Shown here: piece by piece, positions 8,521-16,568 of the stretch
Layout: each line of letters opens with the position of its first letter
How positions within the stretch are numbered: position 1 is the stretch's first letter
Origin: Desulfuromonadales bacterium
Lineage (GTDB): Bacteria; Desulfobacterota; Desulfuromonadia; Geobacterales; Pseudopelobacteraceae
Direction: 5' to 3'
DNA length: 64,000 nt
Assembly (NCBI GenBank): GCA_013349325.1
Contig: DUZX01000004.1
Span: 95,596-159,595 of the forward strand
Translations under genes and position numbers: made by a program
Notes under the pieces: model-generated
What the model saw: only the letters and a program-made list of their open reading frames with translations
Database searches by the model: none
Told to the model about the DNA's origin: nothing

Positions 8521-11046
8521 TCATTTAGTAACCCGGGCGACAATTGCCGGCAGCGTTATCATTGCAAAGATGGCCGTACAGCCGACACCGAAGTTGGTCG
8601 CCCAGCCGATGGAGGCCAGCGCCGGATAATCAGCCAGCGCCAGCGAGCCGAAACCGGCTATTGTTGTCAGTGCCGACAACAGCACGGCGCGACCAGCCTG
8701 GACGAAACGCTGCTCCTGTTCCTGCAGAGTTACCTCGGCGATGCGGTGGCGGATATGCAGACCGTAATCACTCCCCATGCCGATGATGGTTACCAGCACC
8801 ATGGCGTTCATAAAATTGAGCCCCATGCCGCTCATTGCCATGATACCGAGCATCGCCAGTGAACCGGCAACGACCGGAAAGAGTGCATAAAATATCCCTG
8901 CCAGAGAATTAAAATGCGCCAGCAGCAGAAACAGTACCACAACGCTACCCAGCACAACGGCCCAGACAAAACCACTGCGAACAGCAGCTGACAGCTGCTC
9001 GCTGATCAGATCGACACTGCTGGCCCGGGCGGCAGGATCAATGGCAGCCAGTTCAGAGATAAAAACCGGCAGATTAAATTCCGGGCCGCGATAATGCAGA
9101 TAAACCAGGGCGTGCCAACCGGCAGCGTCCTTGATCAGGTGCCGGTCCAGAACACCTTTTAATGGCGATGCAGCCAGACCGGCCAGCGCTTCGCTACTGG
9201 AGAGCAGCGGCGCGTGTTTCATGGTTTCAGCCACCAGAAGATAGTCATTGAACGGCTCGCGGGTGAAACCGTGACGTTCCAGAGCAGCACTCAGACTGAT
9301 GGCCAGATCTCCATTTTTTACGACACGACCAAGTGCCGCAATGACCGCACCCTGCATGGCTGGGCTATTGATGATCCGGCCGATCGATGACCAGGCTACG
9401 ACCTTGCCTTGCTGCTGCAGACCTTCTGCAACCCTTTCAACACGGGCTGTCCGCTCCAGCACCTGATTCAGGTCACTCCCTTCGATCGCAACCAACATCT
9501 GTTTGGGTGCCAGACTGAGATGCTTTTCAATCTTCTCCTGCGCAAGAAAGGCCTCTGAATGGCGCGGTTGCAGGTTTTTAAGCTCACCGTCAAACTGAAT
9601 CCGCAGCGCCTTCACCCCCAGCACAATGACCACAAACACCGAGATCATGATCACCACAACACTCCTACCGGTTGCAAAGCGCCACAGCCTGCCTAGTCCA
9701 AAACCGGGCACCGCCCGATAATCGGCCGGAAAATGTCGCTCCATGAAGATCAGGAGCGGCGGCAAAAAGAAGAGCGTTGCGTAGAGCGAAAAGATTACCC
9801 CCAGACCGACCAGCAGACCCAGTTCTGACAGTGCCCGAACATCAGAGATCGAGAGTGCCAGAAAAGGGAGCGCAGTTGTAATTGCGGCCGTAAAGACGCC
9901 ATGTCCGCTATCAACCAGCGCCAGATGCAGCGCATCAGCGGTGGCAACACCGGCGGCCCTCTCACTGTGAAAACGATCGTAGAGGTGAATCGAGTAATCG
10001 GTCCCCAGTCCGATAATCAGCGCCATGAACGCAAACGAGATGATATGGATCGAGCCGCTGAACAGCCCGGCAGTGGCGAGCGCCAGCGTTACGCCGCAGA
10101 TCAGGATCAGCGGTATCAGCAGCGTCGGCAGAATGCGGCGATAGGTCGCGTAAAATATCCCCAGTACCACAACCAGCGAGGAGAGAATGCAGGCCAGGAT
10201 ATTTGATTTCATGGCCGCTTCATCCAGCACGGCACTGATATGAGCACCGGCACAGGAAATCTTCAGCGGGAGATCACGGCGGGCCAGGTTGATAGCCGCC
10301 ACAAGCTTGCGTGCAAAGGCCATATCCTGAACGCTACGGGCCGGTTCGGCGATCATGACCAACAGACTGCCGTCACGCGAGATGAAATATGAGGAATCCG
10401 GATCAAGGTCGAGTGCCTGACTTCCGCTTTTGATGCGCGGCAGTATCAGCTCGCGTACGAAAAGCGGATCGACCGTGGCCAGACCGGTCATGGCACCACC
10501 GATCTGACCGGCCAACTCCGACTGCAGACGGAGCAGCAGACTATCCAGACGCGTGGCAGAAAAACGGGCCGCCAGATCAGGTACATCGGTCACGTTGATA
10601 AAGAGCTGCGGGCGGGCCACGGCAAATTTAATAAACTCACGAAATGCAGCGGCCTGGCTTTGATCGTAGATCTGCCAGGTGATACGAGTGAAGGCCGGTG
10701 TACCATCGACCTGCGCTCTTCGCAGTCGTTCGGCAAAACGAGCCGCTTCCTGCGGCAGAAGCCGGGTGTCACCTTCCAACAGAAAGTAGGCCTCTTTGGC
10801 GCTGCCGGTCCACTGCATGGTATCAAGCATCAGGCGCAACGCCGGAAGACGTTTTGGAAAGAGTTGGAAGATATCGCTGTCAAAGCGGGTGGAAAGTAAT
10901 GAGAGACCGGAGAGCAGGATGGCCACAACAAAGAGCAGCACGACCTGCAGCGGGCGGGTCGTTGTTATCCGGAAAATCCATTCCAGATGGCGCTGCGTGA
11001 GCGAATTGACCCTCGTCGAGGCGGCGTTGAACCAGTTTTTTGACAT
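8521..11046 (-). CDS. MMPL/RND-family lipid exporter
   Basis: The 841-residue inner-membrane protein has two repeats, each with one isolated helix, a large periplasmic loop and a bundle of five helices. The conserved transport motifs GLGTDYSIHLYDRF (first half) and GMGSDYGLHIRHRI (second half) are present. MMPL proteins move lipids or polyketides across the inner membrane. As the last gene of the FAS-like cluster, 6 bp after a lipoprotein gene, it is the probable exporter of that cluster's product. This mirrors the MMPL gene of aryl-polyene loci. Confidence 0.88.
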   Translation of the reverse strand: MSKNWFNAASTRVNSLTQRHLEWIFRITTTRPLQVVLLFVVAILLSGLSLLSTRFDSDIFQLFPKRLPALRLMLDTMQWTGSAKEAYFLLEGDTRLLPQEAARFAERLRRAQVDGTPAFTRITWQIYDQSQAAAFREFIKFAVARPQLFINVTDVPDLAARFSATRLDSLLLRLQSELAGQIGGAMTGLATVDPLFVRELILPRIKSGSQALDLDPDSSYFISRDGSLLVMIAEPARSVQDMAFARKLVAAINLARRDLPLKISCAGAHISAVLDEAAMKSNILACILSSLVVVLGIFYATYRRILPTLLIPLILICGVTLALATAGLFSGSIHIISFAFMALIIGLGTDYSIHLYDRFHSERAAGVATADALHLALVDSGHGVFTAAITTALPFLALSISDVRALSELGLLVGLGVIFSLYATLFFLPPLLIFMERHFPADYRAVPGFGLGRLWRFATGRSVVVIMISVFVVIVLGVKALRIQFDGELKNLQPRHSEAFLAQEKIEKHLSLAPKQMLVAIEGSDLNQVLERTARVERVAEGLQQQGKVVAWSSIGRIINSPAMQGAVIAALGRVVKNGDLAISLSAALERHGFTREPFNDYLLVAETMKHAPLLSSSEALAGLAASPLKGVLDRHLIKDAAGWHALVYLHYRGPEFNLPVFISELAAIDPAARASSVDLISEQLSAAVRSGFVWAVVLGSVVVLFLLLAHFNSLAGIFYALFPVVAGSLAMLGIMAMSGMGLNFMNAMVLVTIIGMGSDYGLHIRHRIAEVTLQEQEQRFVQAGRAVLLSALTTIAGFGSLALADYPALASIGWATNFGVGCTAIFAMITLPAIVARVTK

Positions 11047-11052
11047 CGGTAG

Positions 11053-11742
11053 CTATAAACCCTTTATTTCGGAGAGCGGCAGGACCTTCAGCCCATCCAG
11101 CAGCGGCAGAAATGCGGCTTCTTCCAACGCAGTATTTACCTCCGGCTCAGCCAGCAGCAGCCGGATCTGATCGTTTGTGCTGCTGCGCAAATCGATCTCG
11201 GCCGCCAGTGGAATTCCGTTGATGGCAGTATACCCGGAGTAGTAGACCTGATCGCCGACACCATTTTTCTTGGTCGTAATCAGTCCCTGTTCGTAGCTAA
11301 CGGTTTCCTGACTCCCATCAGAAGCAAGTCGCACAAGCGTCGTATTCAAGCGATTGTCAGGAGAGGGCGCTGCATCCATGATCCAGCGCATCATGCGCCA
11401 CCCCCGTAGGCCGCCGCTGGTAGGCAATTCATCAATCGTACCGACGTAAGCGACAGACTTTCCGGGATAGAGCAGTGTAATCAGCTCGCCACGGGCAAAT
11501 ACCTCCATCAGCGTCGTTCCGAAGGGAGAGAGCACGACCAGGTGCAGCTGATCAGGTCGGCGATACACCAGAAAACCGCTGGCCGACATACCGGTTTCAG
11601 CCGTTGTGATCGAGATTGAAACCGCAGCCGAGAGAGTTTCCAGCGCCAGTGCCGGATTGTACGTGAGCGGCGGCAGAGCAGCAGCACAGGCCGACAACAG
11701 CAGCAGAGGAAGGCATATTTTCAGGAAGCGTAGCAGGAACAT
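11053..11742 (-). CDS. Outer-membrane lipoprotein, LolB/DUF3261-like
   Basis: The 229-residue protein has a signal peptide with lipobox LLSAC (cysteine about residue 19). Its body is rich in beta strands (SASGFLVYRRPDQLHLVVLS, MEVFARGELITLLYPG). This is the LolB-like fold found as a lipoprotein partner of MMPL exporters in aryl-polyene-type clusters. I infer that it receives the exported lipid at the outer membrane. It lies 6 bp upstream of the MMPL gene and appears co-transcribed. Confidence 0.7.
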   Translation of the reverse strand: MFLLRFLKICLPLLLLSACAAALPPLTYNPALALETLSAAVSISITTAETGMSASGFLVYRRPDQLHLVVLSPFGTTLMEVFARGELITLLYPGKSVAYVGTIDELPTSGGLRGWRMMRWIMDAAPSPDNRLNTTLVRLASDGSQETVSYEQGLITTKKNGVGDQVYYSGYTAINGIPLAAEIDLRSSTNDQIRLLLAEPEVNTALEEAAFLPLLDGLKVLPLSEIKGL

Positions 11743-11768
11743 TTTTTTCTCACCGAATAAGGGATATT

Positions 11769-11842
11769 ATTTTCCGTTCGCCCTGAGCTTGTCGAAGGGG
11801 GCAGCCGTTCATGGTTCGACAAGCTCACCACGAACGGAAAAT
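11769..11842. repeat. Long imperfect palindrome (REP-like)
   Basis: Arms 11769-11796 and 11815-11842 are inverted copies of 28 bp with about three mismatches, around the core TGAGCTTGTCGAA / TTCGACAAGCTCA, with an 18-nt loop. The core is the palindromic unit commonly scattered between bacterial genes. A related half-copy (CTTCGACTTCGCTCAGGG) is at 40071-40088. Confidence 0.85.
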
Positions 11843-11894
11843 ATAATTGTAGGTCGCGTTAGTCTTTTCAACGCGACATTGCTCTGTTGCGTTA

Positions 11895-12131
11895 CTACGT
11901 ATTCGGGACATCTTCACATGCACTAAACTCGCTATTAACCTTCATGCTTTCCATGCGCACTTTCAGACTGGTTTCCATAAGCCGCGTTCTACGTTGCTGA
12001 GCGGCTACCGTCATATTCATCTGTTCAAGCGCTTTACGAACATATTCGGCACGGGAAAGGTGTAACTGCCGGGCATAATCGTCAACGTCGTGAAGGATCT
12101 CGTCAAGAATTCGCAACGATAATGAAGCCAT
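11895..12131 (-). CDS. Ribbon-helix-helix (CopG/Arc-like) antitoxin, orphan
   Basis: The 78-residue protein is read from the ATG at 12129-12131, which is preceded by GAGG. The N-terminal half MASLSLRILDEILHDVDDYA followed by LSRAEYVRKALEQM matches the beta strand plus two helices of ribbon-helix-helix DNA-binding antitoxins. No toxin ORF follows; the next 150 bp hold the REP-like palindrome and then the lipoprotein gene. It therefore looks like a solitary antitoxin or small repressor inserted in the lipid cluster. Confidence 0.75.
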   Translation of the reverse strand: MASLSLRILDEILHDVDDYARQLHLSRAEYVRKALEQMNMTVAAQQRRTRLMETSLKVRMESMKVNSEFSACEDVPNT

Positions 12132-12183
12132 GATGTAACCTCGTTGGGAACTAAATATGTAGTACCTAAATCCTGCAAACCCT

Positions 12184-12330
12184 ACCACAGAGTCACTGAG
12201 GGCACAGAGAAAATTCTTAATAAAAAGACATTGGCCTTAGAATCTACTTTGTTTTACCGTTCACCTTCGGGGTGATACGCTCTTTTTTAAATAATCAATG
12301 ATTCCTCTGTGTTCTCTGTGACACTGTGGT
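12184..12330. repeat. Type-2 intergenic element with inverted ends (uninterrupted copy)
   Basis: This 147-bp stretch starts ACCACAGAGTCACTGAGGGC and ends CTCTGTGACACTGTGGT, its imperfect inverse. It matches most of 19239-19567 once a 180-bp insertion there is removed, including CACAGAGAAAATTCTTAATA and CCTTAGAATCT. The match extends left into AATCCTGCAAACCCT. No ORF is present. Confidence 0.85.
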
Positions 12331-12394
12331 GGAAGTACCGTTTTTGGTAGTACAAAATGAAAACTACTGCACATGTGTCAATTGCATTGCTCGC

Positions 12395-13159
12395 TCACTC
12401 TATCGGAACAAGCTGGAAATCCGTATCAGTCAGCCCGATGTTGCGGCGCAGGTTTTTAAAGGTCATGGTGGCCTTGTCGCCGTTCTGCTCCAGTATGGCC
12501 AGACGCCGGATGGTGCCGTCTTTCAAGAAGGTGATCATCACCTCTTTTATCTGCCCCTTAACCTGACCGGAACTGAGTGGCCTGATAACCAACGTGTAGA
12601 TGTTGTGGGTCAGATCAGCCTGAATATCAATACCTTCCGGCAGCCGGGTGACCGGCGTGGCCAGTTTTGCAAACCAGCGTCCGAGGCCCTGATCAGGCGG
12701 CAGGATAATCCTGTTTGGAACTCCGCCCTGTCCGGCCAGCTGCTGAAGCTGGGTATCCTTCAGCACCATGCGACTTGAGTACGGAGGATTAAGTGCCATA
12801 AAAAACTGATCCGGTTTTTTGAAACGCACCGTCCCGCTCATGGTCATTGTGCGTCGCATAAGTGCGAGTTTTTTTTCCTGTGTTATTTCAGCACTGAAAT
12901 CAGAAATGCCGGCAAATCCGGCCCGCAGCGCCTCCAAACCGTCCAGCGCGGCAATCGGACGGGCCTCGGCGAATGCAGGTAGAAGCCACAAAAAAGACAA
13001 ACACAAAAAACTGAACAAAATATTTGAACCACAGAGCAACAGAGCAACTGAGGTACATGCATGTCGGGTTTCGTGAAAAAGAATATTTTGTCTGAACGTT
13101 TTTGACGTCTCTGTTGCACTGGCGCTCTCTGTTTCAGTAACTAAATTTCTTAACCTCAT
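12395..13159 (-). CDS. LolA-like periplasmic carrier
   Basis: LolA-type proteins shuttle lipids through the periplasm. The 254-residue frame has the expected body after about residue 65: FAGISDFSAEITQEKKLALM, SGTVRFKKPDQFFMALNPPY, and GTIRRLAILEQNGDKATMTF. A signal peptide core FLCLSFLWLLPAFAEA lies at about residues 51-66, unusually far in. The first 45 residues are read from repeat-like sequence, so the true start may be an internal TTG near codon 48. The ATG at 13159 overlaps the dehydratase stop by 4 bp. Its role in the cluster is presumably carriage of the exported product. Confidence 0.8.
   Translation of the reverse strand: MRLRNLVTETESASATETSKTFRQNILFHETRHACTSVALLLCGSNILFSFLCLSFLWLLPAFAEARPIAALDGLEALRAGFAGISDFSAEITQEKKLALMRRTMTMSGTVRFKKPDQFFMALNPPYSSRMVLKDTQLQQLAGQGGVPNRIILPPDQGLGRWFAKLATPVTRLPEGIDIQADLTHNIYTLVIRPLSSGQVKGQIKEVMITFLKDGTIRRLAILEQNGDKATMTFKNLRRNIGLTDTDFQLVPIE
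13021..13137. repeat. Type-1-related repeat at the 5' end of the lolA-like gene
   Basis: The left edge carries TTTGAACCACAGAGCAACAG plus AGCAACTGAGG and the right edge GTCTCTGTTGCACTGG...CTCTCTGTTTCAG, roughly inverted. The CACAGAGCAAC / AGCAACTGAG words are those of the type-1 element ends at 19356-19530 and 54232-54396. The middle is not similar, so this is a diverged or partial copy. Confidence 0.6.
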
Positions 13160-13539
13160 AACTTCCCCACTCCCAGCGTCAGCTGTACCGTCAACAATGT
13201 TCGTCCTTCACAACAGACTTCCCCCGCGACCATGAACAGCCTCCCGAATGATTTGATCACCCGCGCGGAAATAGTGAGCATATCACCAACCTGTGGGGTT
13301 CCGGAGAACTCGGCCCTGTCAATGGAGGCCAGAAAGCCACCCTCCCCTTCGGTCGTGATCGTCAGAATGCCGGATAGTTGGGCAACCGACTCTACTAACA
13401 ACATCTGGGCGACTCCATACGACGATGAAACCGCGCGGAGTGCGGTCGCCTGGATACCGTCTTCAAGGGCAATGATCCGATCCAGCAGCAGGAACGGATA
13501 GCGATGCGGCAGGTATGTAGCGGGATCAGGGTTGAACAG
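13156..13539 (-). CDS. Hotdog-fold 3-hydroxyacyl-ACP dehydratase (ApeI/ApeP/FabZ-like)
   Basis: Dehydrates the beta-hydroxyacyl chain on the carrier protein. From the proposed CTG start the protein is 127 residues, with TYLPHRYPFLLLDRII (His12) and LLVESVAQLSG (Glu50), the two positions conserved in this dehydratase family. The GHFPxxP loop of FabZ is absent, as in aryl-polyene dehydratases. The open frame extends to 13650 (GTG) but overlaps the upstream ketosynthase gene and is low-complexity there. GGAGG lies 5 nt before the CTG, which I therefore prefer; this start is tentative. Confidence 0.75.
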   Translation of the reverse strand: MFNPDPATYLPHRYPFLLLDRIIALEDGIQATALRAVSSSYGVAQMLLVESVAQLSGILTITTEGEGGFLASIDRAEFSGTPQVGDMLTISARVIKSFGRLFMVAGEVCCEGRTLLTVQLTLGVGKL

Positions 13540-14575
13540 ACGCGCCTCCGCGAAAACGGATGGCGTAGTAGGGCCCTTCCGGAGAAGCGGCCAGATGCAG
13601 ACCCTGCTGACCGGCAGGCAGGGAGGCCAGCAGAAACGCCATGGCAACACCCCCCATAGCCAGGCTGCGACCGATCAGCGGAGCAATGTCAAGAGTAGGA
13701 ACGTCCGGTAACTGTTGCATTAACTGCGGGTCAAGGGCTGTCGTCCCGGAAAGCGAGAGCAGATCGCAGCCTTCAGATCCCTCCAGCAATCTGCAAAATC
13801 CCTCCGTTTCACTCCCCTTCAGCAGCAGGCCGAGCGTACTGATATGTTCAAGAGTCGCACGTGGTACAACGCCACGCCGGGCGGCATGAGCGGCACTCTC
13901 CAGCACCAGCATACCGCTCCCCTCACCAAAGGAGGATGCGTAGCGACGCAACTGCCCGGTAGCAGCGAAGCCGGTTATCATCTGCGGCGTCAGGTCATCG
14001 GCGCCACCGGTCAGCATGATATCGGCCCGCCCCTCCTGGATACAGCGGCAGGCCATCATGAAGGCCGCTTCGGCCGAGCAGAAGCGTTGAATCAAGGTGA
14101 CGTTGGGCCCTTTCAGACCATGTTCAATGGAGGCATTACTGGCGGGGGCATTGGAGACAACATTTGGAAACAGCATCGGATTGAGGCCGTTGACGCCATC
14201 CTTGAAGTAACCGGACAGAAAATCAACCGAATTGGCGATACCGCCGAACCCGCAGCCCAAAATGATACCGATCCGCTCGGGCGGCATATCAGCCACCACC
14301 ACTCCGGCATCCTGCAGGGCCAGAGCACTGGCCGCCACGGCAAACTGACTGCAGCGATCCAGCTTGCGCGCCTTCAAGGGGGGCATATAGTCGGCAATTT
14401 TGAACGAAAGTGCCCTGCCCCAGCGCTGCCCCGCACCACCAGGGATATCGGCGGGTACGGCCGAGAGAGCATCGCCGCCGTTGTGCAGCACATCCAGCAA
14501 CGGCAGAACGCCGATACCGGCGGCAGTCACGGCCGCATACCCGCTGATAACAATATCATTCGACATGCGTGTCAT
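13526..14575 (-). CDS. Degenerate ketosynthase, chain-length-factor-like
   Basis: The 349-residue thiolase-fold protein pairs with the ketosynthase encoded immediately upstream (4-bp ATGA overlap). Motifs include GIILGCGFGGIANSVDFLSG and MLTGGADDLTP. The nucleophile position keeps a cysteine (RFC-SAEAA, Cys166), but both catalytic histidines are replaced: LSLSGTTALDP (about residue 276) and IGRSLAMGG (Arg303) stand where HGTGT and GHxxGAAG occur. Loss of both histidines argues against independent condensation and for a structural partner that sets chain length. The alternative start at 14566 is equally possible. Confidence 0.82.
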   Translation of the reverse strand: MTRMSNDIVISGYAAVTAAGIGVLPLLDVLHNGGDALSAVPADIPGGAGQRWGRALSFKIADYMPPLKARKLDRCSQFAVAASALALQDAGVVVADMPPERIGIILGCGFGGIANSVDFLSGYFKDGVNGLNPMLFPNVVSNAPASNASIEHGLKGPNVTLIQRFCSAEAAFMMACRCIQEGRADIMLTGGADDLTPQMITGFAATGQLRRYASSFGEGSGMLVLESAAHAARRGVVPRATLEHISTLGLLLKGSETEGFCRLLEGSEGCDLLSLSGTTALDPQLMQQLPDVPTLDIAPLIGRSLAMGGVAMAFLLASLPAGQQGLHLAASPEGPYYAIRFRGGASVQP

Positions 14576-15804
14576 ACCCCCAGCACCAGAGAGGTAATAT
14601 TGCCCCCAAAGGCAAATGAATTCGAGAGCGCCACCGTCGCGGCGCAGGCACGAGGAGCGGCGTGACAGTACTCCAGATCGCATTCCGGATCGCGCCCCCG
14701 GAAGTTGAGCGTCTGCGGAATAATACGCAGGTTCAACGCCAGTATGGTTGCCAGCGCCTCAACCGCCCCGGCCGCCCCCAGACAATGCCCGGTCAGAGCC
14801 TTGGTGGAAATCAGCGGCACCCCGGCGACCTGTTCACCGAAAACCTGCTTGACGGCCTGTGATTCAATACCGTCATTGAGTGGTGTCCCGGTTCCATGGG
14901 CATTTACCCAACCAACCTGATCATTCTGCACCCCGGCCGAAGCGATGGCGGCCTGCATGACGCGGGCAGCCGTGGATCCGCTCGACTCGGGCGCTGTCAT
15001 ATGGTAGGCCTCGCCTGCCAGGGCATACCCGAGGATATATCCGTACAGCTGGGCCCCGCGTGCCAGGGCGTCATCTTCGCGCTCCAGCACCATAAACGCG
15101 GCCCCTTCACCCAGCGAGATTCCCTGACGACCAAGACTGAAGGGGGAGCAGGGGCAAGGATCGACGACTTTTAATGCATTAAACCCACAAAACGTCAGCA
15201 GCGAGAGCGTATCGACACCGCCGACCAGCATCGCCTTCTGTTGTCCGCCGGCAACCAGGTCGGCGCCCCAGCCGACAGCGGTCGCCGAAGAGGAGCAGGC
15301 GGTGGTGATGGTTCCCTGATAACCGGCCAGACCGAAGCGCAGGGCGATTTCTGTGGCGCTCTTGTCCGGCAGCAGACCGCGCAGCAGGACCGGTTCGCTC
15401 TTCTCTCCGGCCAGGTGCGACTTCAGCCACTGTTCACTTTGGAACATGCCCCCCGCTCCACCCCCGATTGAAACACCGATATCATAGGGGGAATAGAAAG
15501 TCGCAGCACCACTGGCATCGAGAGCCTCACCAGCTGCAATCAACCCGAACTGGTCAGCACGCGAGAGTTTGCGAATGGCACGGCGATCGAAATAATTCAG
15601 CGGGTCATAGCCTTTCACCTGACAGCCGATGTGAGAGGGGAAATCCGACGTATCAAACAGGTCAAGCGTTCCGATCGCGCTCGTATTTCCGGACAGCGCC
15701 TGACGGAACGATGCTACGTTCGTGGCGGCTCCGCAGAAAATACCAAGGCCGGTTATGGCAACCCGTTGTCTCTTGTCAGACGGAATGTTCGTCAGGGCAT
15801 TCAT
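14572..15804 (-). CDS. Beta-ketoacyl-ACP synthase (FabF-type), complete triad
   Basis: The 410-residue condensing enzyme extends an acyl chain on the carrier protein. The catalytic Cys-His-His set is complete: TITTACSSSATAVG (Cys170), NAHGTGTPLND (His303) and STKALTGHCLGAAGAVEA (His340). The C-terminal SNSFAFGGNITSLVLG is the usual FabF ending. The stop of the ketoreductase gene and this start overlap (TGATG). The pair with the degenerate downstream homologue recalls the KS/CLF pairs of type II polyketide and aryl-polyene systems. Confidence 0.9.
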   Translation of the reverse strand: MNALTNIPSDKRQRVAITGLGIFCGAATNVASFRQALSGNTSAIGTLDLFDTSDFPSHIGCQVKGYDPLNYFDRRAIRKLSRADQFGLIAAGEALDASGAATFYSPYDIGVSIGGGAGGMFQSEQWLKSHLAGEKSEPVLLRGLLPDKSATEIALRFGLAGYQGTITTACSSSATAVGWGADLVAGGQQKAMLVGGVDTLSLLTFCGFNALKVVDPCPCSPFSLGRQGISLGEGAAFMVLEREDDALARGAQLYGYILGYALAGEAYHMTAPESSGSTAARVMQAAIASAGVQNDQVGWVNAHGTGTPLNDGIESQAVKQVFGEQVAGVPLISTKALTGHCLGAAGAVEALATILALNLRIIPQTLNFRGRDPECDLEYCHAAPRACAATVALSNSFAFGGNITSLVLGV

Positions 15805-16544
15805 CAGAGTATCCCACCGTCAACTACCAGGGTTTGCCCGGTGATATAGGATGCCCGTCCGGAAGCCAGAAACAGAACCGCATCGGCCACCTCCTCCGGT
15901 CTACCGATCCTGCCAAGCGCAGAACCTTTCACGATGCCATCGACGAGATCCTGTTTCATGCCTGCGGTCATTTCGGTGGCAATCAACCCCGCCGCAACAG
16001 CATTGACGCGGATCCCCATTACGCCAACCTCACGCGCCAATGATTTGGCGAAGCTGATGGCAGCCCCCTTGGAGGCGGCGTAATTGGATTGACCGGCGGT
16101 ACCGGCAAGAGCCGAAACGGACGAAATCATGATAATACTGCCGCTGCGGCGGGACATCATCTTGCGAAGTCCCCATTTGCTGCAGTGAAACAGTGGATAA
16201 AGATTGGTATGGATTACGGCATCCCAGTCATCATCAGCCATCATCGCCAACCAGCCGTCACGGATGATGCCGGCATTATTGACCAGTACATCAATGTAGC
16301 CGGCTTCTCTGGCGGCCTGATTGATCAGGAGTTGCGCACCGGCCACCGTACTGACATCGGCTTTAACCGGCGTGATGCTCCCTGCCAGCCCCTCTGCCAT
16401 GACACATGTCTCGTTCGCGGCGCTCTCATTGGAAAGATAGGCGGCAAAAACGTGCGCCCCGCCGGTTGCAAAAGCCAGCGAGATCGCCCGGCCGATGCCG
16501 CGAGTGCCGCCGGTGACAACGATGCGTTTATCATGAAATTCCAA
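15804..16544 (-). CDS. 3-oxoacyl-ACP reductase (FabG-like SDR)
   Basis: The 246-residue short-chain dehydrogenase reduces beta-ketoacyl-ACP with NADPH. The cofactor motif [10 protein letters not shown] is at residues 11-20, NNAG at 89-92, and the catalytic Ser/Tyr/Lys lie in [21 protein letters not shown] (Tyr155, Lys159). The C-terminus VVDGGIL is typical. It sits 24 bp after a B12-binding radical SAM gene and overlaps the ketosynthase start. Confidence 0.9.
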   Translation of the reverse strand: MEFHDKRIVVTGGTRGIGRAISLAFATGGAHVFAAYLSNESAANETCVMAEGLAGSITPVKADVSTVAGAQLLINQAAREAGYIDVLVNNAGIIRDGWLAMMADDDWDAVIHTNLYPLFHCSKWGLRKMMSRRSGSIIMISSVSALAGTAGQSNYAASKGAAISFAKSLAREVGVMGIRVNAVAAGLIATEMTAGMKQDLVDGIVKGSALGRIGRPEEVADAVLFLASGRASYITGQTLVVDGGIL

Positions 16545-16568
16545 TAGGGGCTCCTTTACAAAATCCGT

